Shown here piece by piece: positions 1 to 4,734 of a stretch of 10,948 nucleotides of DNA. The stretch is taken from NCBI GenBank assembly GCA_937871685.1, contig CALMOL010000415.1:1-10948 (forward strand), written 5' to 3'. The translations under genes were made by a program, and so were the position numbers. Source of the DNA: an uncultured Verrucomicrobiota bacterium. Its GTDB lineage: Bacteria > Verrucomicrobiota > Verrucomicrobiia > Chthoniobacterales > SZAS-18. The number at the start of each line of letters is the position of its first letter. Within the stretch, counting starts at the first letter, position 1. The notes below the pieces were generated by a model. It did not search any database. It had not been told where the DNA came from and saw nothing but the letters and a program-made list of their open reading frames with translations.

Positions 1-357
1 ACGACGGCGTTCTGATTCCAAACGCGCGACTTCACTCGGCAAACGACGGCGATCGCAAACCAAACGACGGCGTTTGGTTTCGAAACGACCGCGGTTGGAA
101 ACCAAACGACGGCGTTCTGATTCCAAACGCGCGACTTCACTCGGCAAACGACGGCGATCGGTTCCGAAACGACGGTGATCGCAAACCAAACGATGGCGAT
201 CGGTCTCAAAACGCCGTCGTTTGGAAATCCACCGACCGCGTTTGGAAACCGAACGCGCGATTTCCATGGTCAAACGACGCCGGTCTGGCTCCGACCGACG
301 CTCTCTGGGAAACCACCGATGTCGATCTCAAAAGGAACGAGCGCCATCTGAAAGCAG
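1..357. repeat. 21-bp phase-locked tandem repeat array (17 units, truncated by window edge)
   Basis: The stretch divides without any indel into 17 consecutive 21-bp units starting at 1, 22, 43 and so on. Most units open with ACGACGGCG or a close variant (ACGCGCGAC, ACGACCGCG, CCGACCGCG) and end in CCAA, CGAA or CAA, so an AAACG junction recurs every 21 bp. The second half varies (TTTGGAAAC, ATCGCAAAC, TTCTGATTC). Divergence rises to the right, and units 14-17 are only loosely similar. Several units contain CCAAAC/GTTTGG arms, and unit 11 carries the core in reverse orientation (CGCCGTCGTTTGG). The units are visibly less GC-rich than the flanking genes. One plus frame stays open with heptapeptides such as DGDRKPN, one minus frame stays mostly open with basic heptads ending RRR, and the other frames contain stops. 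Third positions show no G/C bias in any frame. I see no promoter and do not know its function. The array probably continues to the left. Confidence 0.9.
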
Positions 358-577
358 ATGGAGCCTCCCGCCGTCCGGCTGAAAACCTTGCAGAACGCAA
401 GGCGTTTCTGGGTTTTGAACACGCTGGACGCTCGGCCCGCGATCAAGCTCACCGGGATCGGCTGCGGCGCGCCCTTGGCCGAGCTGCCTTCCTTCGGCTG
501 GCTGCCAAGGAGGAGCGGCCGCCGGCCAAAGCGATGGGCGCTCCGACCTCTACTCACTGGGCTGCATCCTCTACCAG
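358..577 (+). pseudogene. 5'-truncated, frameshifted Ser/Thr protein kinase-like domain
   Basis: From 358 the frame beginning ATGGAGCCT shows strong G/C third positions. It encodes a stretch that I align to a kinase catalytic loop and DFG region: VRLKTLQN in the place of HRDLKPxN, then AIKLTGIGCG in the place of xIKLTDFGxA. The catalytic Asp of HRD and the Asp of DFG are both missing, so this is at best a pseudokinase. At about 505 the G/C-biased frame becomes KEERPPAKAMG, and at about 540 it changes again to the unmistakable SDLYSLGCILYQLLVGKVPF, the helix after the activation segment. Both changes are in the direction expected from one lost base. The whole N-lobe is missing; the 21-bp array lies there instead. 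It was probably the N-terminal half of a bifunctional kinase/SUMF1 protein, a fusion known from Verrucomicrobiota and Planctomycetes. The kinase identity of the final segment is firm; the upstream alignment is inference. Confidence 0.7.
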
Positions 578-1690
578 TTGCTGGTGGGCAAGGTGCCCTT
601 CGCGGCCACGAGCGAATACGCGCTGCTCCGCGCCCACATGGAGACGCCGCCGCCGCCAGTGCCGTCGCCCTCGTCGCTCCCGTCGCCGCGCCGCGTCCCG
701 GTGCTTCCGTGGGTGGTGGCCGGGATCGCGGCCATCGCCGCAGCGGCGGCGATCCTGCGCGGGCCTTCCTCGCCACCGCCCATGCTGGCGCCTGCTCCGA
801 CGGCGCTGCCCACCGCCGCGCCGGCCACGCCCGCCCCGGCGCTCACCCCGCAGACGGCCAGCTTCGCGCAGGCGCAGCGCGGCGAGGTGGTGCACTTCGA
901 GAATACGCTGGGGATGCGCTTCGTGCCGGTGCCGCGCACGGCGGTGCTCTTCTCGGTATGGGAGGCGCGGGTGCAGGACTACCGCGCCTTCGCGCAGGAA
1001 ACGCGGAGGGAGTGGCCGAAGCCCGATTTCTCGCAGGGCGACGATCACCCGGCCGTGAACGTGTCGTGGGAGGACGCCGCGGCCTTCTGCGAGTGGCTGA
1101 CCAAGCGCGAGCAAAGGTCCGGGCGTATCACGGCGCAGCAAAGGTGTCGTCTGCCGACGGACGAGGAGTGGAGCTGGGCGGTCGGCTTGCCGCCGGAGAG
1201 CGGGCGCACCCCCCAGGAGAAGAACAGGAAGATGAAGGACGTATATCCGTGGGACAAAGGCCGCGGGACGTGGCCGCCGAAGCGGGGCACGGAGGGCAAC
1301 TACTGTGGCCAGGAGACGAAGGGAAAGGCCGGCTCGATGATCGCCGGCTACACGGACCGCCGTGAGAACACCGCGCCGGTGGGCAGCTACGAGGTGAATG
1401 CCAACGGCCTCTACGACCTTGGGGGCAACGCGTGGGAGTGGTGTGAGGATGAGTATGAACCCGGCAAGCCCACCCGTGTGTTGCGCGGCGGTTCGTGGGT
1501 CGATGTCAATCCCGCGTTTCTCCTGTCCTCGTTTCGCTTCTTCGACGGTCCGGGCTATCGCTACGTCGACCGCGGCTTCCGGCCGGTGTTGGCGGGTGAT
1601 CTCTCGCGCCGAGGCTGGTCCGCGCGGGCTTTGTCCTTTAGCCCTTTGCCTTTTTCCTTTTTCCCGCGCGAAGCGCCCAAAACGTTTTAA
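578..1690 (+). CDS. SUMF1/FGE-sulfatase-domain protein, C-terminal part of a kinase-SUMF1 fusion (degraded 5' end)
   Basis: This is the longest uninterrupted part of the fusion. The TTG used here as nominal start sits inside the kinase helix (QLLVGKVPF), so it is unlikely to be a natural start; the frame is open upstream to about 383. Counting from 578, residues 1-25 are the kinase C-lobe, 26-41 a proline-rich linker, 42-60 a hydrophobic membrane segment and 61-100 an Ala/Pro linker. Residues about 104-338 are a SUMF1 (formylglycine-generating enzyme-like) domain. Landmarks are HPAVNVSWEDA (157-167), RLPTDEEW (191-198), PVGSYEVNANGLYDLGGNAW (267-286), RVLRGGSW (300-307) and GFRPV (333-337). 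Canonical enzymes carry two copper-binding catalytic cysteines just after GGS(F/W/Y); here the segment is VDVNPAFLLSSFR without cysteine, so sulfatase activation is not expected. In such fusions the domain probably serves binding or structure. The last 25 or so residues, through the CTTT repeat, are probably read-through. The gene is probably not functional as a kinase receptor. Confidence 0.75.
   Translation: MLVGKVPFAATSEYALLRAHMETPPPPVPSPSSLPSPRRVPVLPWVVAGIAAIAAAAAILRGPSSPPPMLAPAPTALPTAAPATPAPALTPQTASFAQAQRGEVVHFENTLGMRFVPVPRTAVLFSVWEARVQDYRAFAQETRREWPKPDFSQGDDHPAVNVSWEDAAAFCEWLTKREQRSGRITAQQRCRLPTDEEWSWAVGLPPESGRTPQEKNRKMKDVYPWDKGRGTWPPKRGTEGNYCGQETKGKAGSMIAGYTDRRENTAPVGSYEVNANGLYDLGGNAWEWCEDEYEPGKPTRVLRGGSWVDVNPAFLLSSFRFFDGPGYRYVDRGFRPVLAGDLSRRGWSARALSFSPLPFSFFPREAPKTF
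1621..1670. repeat. Five 7-bp CTTTNNC-type repeats flanked by 8-bp inverted arms
   Basis: CGCGCGGG (1621-1628) and CCCGCGCG (1663-1670) are exact reverse complements. Positions 1629-1663 between them read as five contiguous heptamers: CTTTGTC, CTTTAGC, CCTTTGC, CTTTTTC, CTTTTTC. The tract is almost entirely pyrimidine on the plus strand. It falls in the tail of the SUMF1 reading frame, after the conserved domain has ended. It could act as a stem-loop at the 3' end of a plus-strand transcript, but the 34-nt loop is long for an intrinsic terminator and no T-run follows the second arm. It may equally be a simple-sequence expansion in noncoding DNA. Confidence 0.6.
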
Positions 1691-1727
1691 TCGCTGGCCG
1701 TCGGCGGGGACCGCGGTTTCTTGGCCC

Positions 1728-1948
1728 ATGCTGCTCGCTGACCGTATCACGAGTGATGCGGGGGAAAGCCGGTCATTCGCGGGCAGCGCCTGACGGTCCA
1801 AACGGTGCTGGAGTTCCTGGGTGCCGGGGAAAGCCGCGCCGAGGTGCTCCGCCAGTATCCCTTCCTGGAAGAGGAGGACATCAACGCCTGCCTGCGCTTC
1901 GCGGCCCGCCTTTTGGACCGAGGCTTGGTCATCCAAACGGCGGCGTGA
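1728..1948 (+). pseudogene. DUF433-family antitoxin-like protein, frameshifted
   Basis: The ATG at 1728 opens MLLADRITSDAG, a typical DUF433 N-terminus (DRITSDP...). That frame stops at 1791. The rest of the family is in the next frame from 1763: GKPVIRGQRLTVQTVLEFL, then AGESRAEVLRQYPFLEEED, then INACLRFAARLLDRGLV, ending at TGA 1946-1948. Joining the frames at the G run 1760-1764 gives about 73 residues, close to the usual length but two or three residues short between SD and GGKP. The lesion is therefore at least one lost base and possibly a slightly larger deletion. DUF433 proteins are small VapB-like antitoxins normally paired with a DUF5615 PIN-like nuclease, which is what follows here. 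No Shine-Dalgarno site is visible before 1728. The family call is from motif recognition; the inactivated state is read directly from the sequence, barring a base-call error. Confidence 0.82.
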
Positions 1949-2001
1949 TGCCCTTGGGCTTCTTGATCGATGCGAATCTCCCGCGTTGGTTCTCGCCGTG
2001 A
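1948..2001 (+). pseudogene. DUF5615 PIN-like toxin, N-terminal fragment only
   Basis: The ATG overlaps the DUF433 stop (TGATG), the usual arrangement for translationally coupled toxin-antitoxin genes. The 17 codons read MPLGFLIDANLPRWFSP and then stop. FLIDANLP is the hallmark opening of DUF5615/Mut7-C-like PIN-fold nucleases, in which the Asp belongs to the metal-binding site. Full members are roughly 110-120 residues, so over 80 percent of the protein is missing. I found no continuation in the other frames before the end of pbpC at 2019. The fragment cannot be an active nuclease. Identity rests on a short motif, but the partner gene and the overlap support it strongly. Confidence 0.75.
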
Positions 2002-2018
2002 TCGGGCGAAGGAAAGTG

Positions 2019-4292
2019 TCAGCGCGCCGATTCCACCGTGAGCGAGCGCGCCGCCGAGCGACCGCGGTCGTCCAGCGCGGTGATCTCATAAGTGCCGGGG
2101 GAGGGGAGCCAAGCAAGCGGTTCCAGCGGTGCCGTCGCGCCGAGGAACTCCTTTCCGGCGAACCAATACACCCTCGCGGCGTCCGGCGCGGGCCGCGCGC
2201 GGAGGGCCACGGGTTCCTCCTCGCCGCCGGCCGCAGCCCGGCGCAAGACCACGCCGGGACGCGGCGAAAGGATTCGCGGCGCGTCGGCCCCGCCGGGCTC
2301 CGGCGCCGGGCCTTCGCCGGGCAGCCAGGGCGGCGGCTCGCGGCGCGCGACGCCCGCGCGGCGGAAGAGCGCCCGCAAGTCGTGCGGCCAGAATTCGAAG
2401 ACCTCCCGGCGCACCGGCCGCACGCCGTCGTCCGCGCTCACGCGGAAACCGCTGGCGGCGTCCACGAGCACCTCGCGGTGGATCTCGCAGGTGGCAATGG
2501 GAGACACGCCGGGGATGATCCAGCCCTCCGTGCAGTGCCGGCACGCCGCGGCGGGAGCTTGCCCGGACACCGCGCACAGCGGCACGCGCTTTAGCCCCGG
2601 GGGCGGAGCGGAACTCGCGCCCGCCGGCCGGAGCGCGCGCGCCGCGTCGAGAAGCTGAAAGCACAGCGGCGCGGCGGACTCGCGGCCGACAAAGGCCGGA
2701 TTCGAGCGGCCGTCGAAATTCCCGACCCACACGGCCAGCACCAGCCCGTCGGCGACCGCCACGGTCCAGGCATCCCGGAAGCCGTGCGACGTGCCCGTTT
2801 TCCACGCCACGGCCCCGCGCCTCCCCGGCGGAGGGGCGCGCAGCATTTCCAGCGTGAGCCAAGCCGCCTCAGGCGAGACGACCAGCCGGCCCGCCTCCGA
2901 AAGGTCGGACGCGAGACGGCGCAGCGGACGCAGCCGACCGTCGTTGGCGAGCGCCGCGTAGAGCGCGGCGAGGCGCTCCAGCGAGATTTCCGCGCCGCCG
3001 AGCGCGAGCGTAAGGCCATAGGCCCCATCCGGCCTCGGCAGCGGGACGCCCGCCGCGCGCAGCCAACCGGCGAAGCCCGGCGCGGCAAGCCGCGCGGCGA
3101 GGGCGACGGCCGGCACGTTGCGCGAGCGCGCCAGCGCCTCGGCGGCCGGAAGAGGGCCGGCGAACTCGCGGTCGAAGTTTTCCGGGTCGTATTCGCCGAA
3201 GCGCCGCGGCGCGTCCGCGAGCAGCGAGCGCGGGTGGATCAATCCCTGGTCCAGCGCGAGCGCATACACGAAGGGCTTCAGCGCCGAGCCGGGCGAGCGC
3301 GGCCGGCGCGTGCCGTCCACCTGGCCGCAAATGGCGGGCTCGAAGAAGTCCGCGGAACCCACCTGGGCGAGCACTTCCATCGTGCGCGTCTCGACGAGCA
3401 GGGCGGCGGCGTTTGTGATCCCGTGCCCGGCGTTCGCCGCAATGAAGTCGGCCACGCGTCGTTCCAGCGCCCGTTGCATCCCGAGATCGAGGGTGGATTC
3501 CACGCGTCCCGATGGGCCAGCCGCGAGGCGCGCGGCGAAGTGCGGCGCGCGAAAGACGCGCGGCGCCCCGACGGCCACATACTCGCCGCCCAGCGCGCCC
3601 AATTCCGGCTGGGCGGCGCGCCGCCGCGCCCAAAGCCGCGCGTGGGCCGCGGTGAGCGCGGGGTTCTCCCGGCCGGGCCGAAGCGTGCGGCGGGCTGGGC
3701 TTTGCGGGACGACGGCGAGCGTCGTGGCCTCGGGCCGGGAAAGCTCGCGCGGCGACTTTCCGAGGCCCACGAGCGCGGCGGCGCCGATGCCTTCCAGGTT
3801 CCCTCCGTAGGGCGCGAGGTTGAGATACGCCTCGAGGATCTGCGCCTTCGAGTAGTGCCGCTCCAACTGCATCGCGCGGAACATCTGCACAAGCTTGCCG
3901 CGCAGCGTGCGCGTTTGCAGCCGCCAGCGCAGCCGCGCCACCTGCATGGAGATCGTCGAGGCGCCGCCGCGAGCGCGGCCGCTCAAGCGCGCCCACGCCG
4001 CGCGAAGCACCGCGAGCGGGTTCACGCCGGGATGGCGAAAGTAGTGGCGATCTTCCAGGAAGAGCGTGGCCTCCACGAGGTCTGGCGAGATTTCCGCCAG
4101 CGGCGTGAACAGGCGCACGGTGTCGTCCGCCGTGCGCGTGACGCGCAGCAATTCCCCGCGCCGGTCGAAGATGGCGCGGGAGAATGCAAAGCCTTCGAGC
4201 AGCGACGGCTTCGGGAGCAGCAGCCAAGCAATGCCAAGCATCGATGCCACCACGGCAAGCGACCAGGCACCACGGCGAAGCCAAGCGCGCAT
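2019..4292 (-). CDS. pbpC: Penicillin-binding protein 1C (bifunctional glycosyltransferase/transpeptidase)
   Basis: A 757-residue class A PBP of the 1C type; E. coli PBP1C is about 770. Residues 11-26 form the membrane anchor, with the rest in the periplasm. The GT51 domain (about 45-225) polymerises lipid II glycan strands; it shows catalytic E80 in LEDRHYFRHPGVN, then GGASTISMQVARL (109-121) and LERHYSKAQILEAYLNLAPY (143-162). The transpeptidase domain (about 265-560) has the acyl-enzyme Ser in SALK (336-339), SRN (390-392) and KTGTS (498-502), so both active sites look intact. Four cysteines (573, 584, 587, 602) occur in the linker typical of the 1C subfamily, followed by the BiPBP_C domain (about 670-755). 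The start is the ATG 24 nt after the protease stop; no Shine-Dalgarno is evident. It is last in a three-gene minus-strand cluster with alpha-2-macroglobulin, a partner found in many bacteria. PBP1C transpeptidase activity in E. coli is weak or hard to demonstrate, so motif integrity does not prove crosslinking here. Confidence 0.95.
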   Translation of the reverse strand: MRAWLRRGAWSLAVVASMLGIAWLLLPKPSLLEGFAFSRAIFDRRGELLRVTRTADDTVRLFTPLAEISPDLVEATLFLEDRHYFRHPGVNPLAVLRAAWARLSGRARGGASTISMQVARLRWRLQTRTLRGKLVQMFRAMQLERHYSKAQILEAYLNLAPYGGNLEGIGAAALVGLGKSPRELSRPEATTLAVVPQSPARRTLRPGRENPALTAAHARLWARRRAAQPELGALGGEYVAVGAPRVFRAPHFAARLAAGPSGRVESTLDLGMQRALERRVADFIAANAGHGITNAAALLVETRTMEVLAQVGSADFFEPAICGQVDGTRRPRSPGSALKPFVYALALDQGLIHPRSLLADAPRRFGEYDPENFDREFAGPLPAAEALARSRNVPAVALAARLAAPGFAGWLRAAGVPLPRPDGAYGLTLALGGAEISLERLAALYAALANDGRLRPLRRLASDLSEAGRLVVSPEAAWLTLEMLRAPPPGRRGAVAWKTGTSHGFRDAWTVAVADGLVLAVWVGNFDGRSNPAFVGRESAAPLCFQLLDAARALRPAGASSAPPPGLKRVPLCAVSGQAPAAACRHCTEGWIIPGVSPIATCEIHREVLVDAASGFRVSADDGVRPVRREVFEFWPHDLRALFRRAGVARREPPPWLPGEGPAPEPGGADAPRILSPRPGVVLRRAAAGGEEEPVALRARPAPDAARVYWFAGKEFLGATAPLEPLAWLPSPGTYEITALDDRGRSAARSLTVESAR

Positions 4293-4316
4293 GAGGCTGT
4301 CGCGGAGCGGGCGGCG

Positions 4317-4697
4317 CTACCTGGCGTAGCTCGCGGCGACGTGAGGATGCTTCGGATTAATGTCCACGCGCCGCTCCAACGGGATGACGACCAGGTCCAT
4401 GTCTTCCCTCGGGATGGCTCCGAGAAGCACTTCATCTCCCATCACGATGGCCCCGACGAACGCGACGCGATTCTTAAACCGGGTTTGGATTGGCCCTACG
4501 TAGGGGACCGAACGCCTCCCTCCGTCTGCCAAGGTAATCTCTTTTTGCGATTCCTCGTCGAGCTCCAAGCGTCGGCGGACGCGCTCGGGGATGATCAGAT
4601 AAACCGAACCAGTGTCGGCGAGAGCTTTGACCTTGAGCGGCGGGATGTCTTCGCGGCGGGGGTTTCGCAGGATCAACATGGCGTAAGTAAGACCCAC
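4317..4697 (-). CDS. Clan AA (retropepsin-like) aspartic protease
   Basis: A small protein of about 126 residues from the GTG at 4697 (MGLTYAMLILRNPRR...). The family usually begins MGLTYA, which decides this start. An ATG at 4679 would remove six residues, and the ATG at 4796 would run back into the macroglobulin gene. The active-site motif is ALADTGS with catalytic D28 in DTG (28-30). It is followed by a conserved LADGGRRSVPYVGPI region (56-70), RFKNRVAFVGAIV (73-85) and the C-terminal LLGAIPREDMDLVVIP (91-106). Only one DTG is present, so activity requires a homodimer, as in retroviral proteases. No signal peptide or membrane segment is visible, so it should be cytoplasmic. The gene lies 37 nt after the macroglobulin stop and 24 nt before pbpC, implying co-transcription. 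Substrate and role are unknown. Chromosomal bacterial members of this family are common in PVC and cyanobacterial genomes, often as stand-alone genes. Confidence 0.85.
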   Translation of the reverse strand: MGLTYAMLILRNPRREDIPPLKVKALADTGSVYLIIPERVRRRLELDEESQKEITLADGGRRSVPYVGPIQTRFKNRVAFVGAIVMGDEVLLGAIPREDMDLVVIPLERRVDINPKHPHVAASYAR

Positions 4698-4734
4698 GAC
4701 GAATGTTCGGCTGGGTTTAATGTGAGGCAAGTGC

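Noticed and set aside
1..357. CRISPR array
   Set aside because: Units are contiguous 21-bp repeats that themselves diverge. There are no unique spacers, and no cas genes are in the window.
3..1058. A plus-strand frame open from the array through 1058, which could suggest one long repeat protein
   Set aside because: After about 540 it is an out-of-frame shadow of the kinase/SUMF1 gene, rich in Arg, Ser and Pro. In the array and up to about 490 its third positions lack the G/C bias of real genes. Only the short KEERPPAKAMG piece looks genuine, as part of the kinase.
1484..1535. Active formylglycine-generating enzyme
   Set aside because: The catalytic cysteines expected after GGSW are absent.
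1993..2009. Terminator hairpin TCGCC...GGCGA between the convergent ends
   Set aside because: Five-base-pair stem, no T-run on either side, and expected by chance in GC-rich DNA.
554..2116. 520-codon open frame on the minus strand
   Set aside because: It is antisense to the SUMF1 and DUF433 frames, Arg/Ala/Gly-rich without motifs, and arises from GC-rich codon bias.
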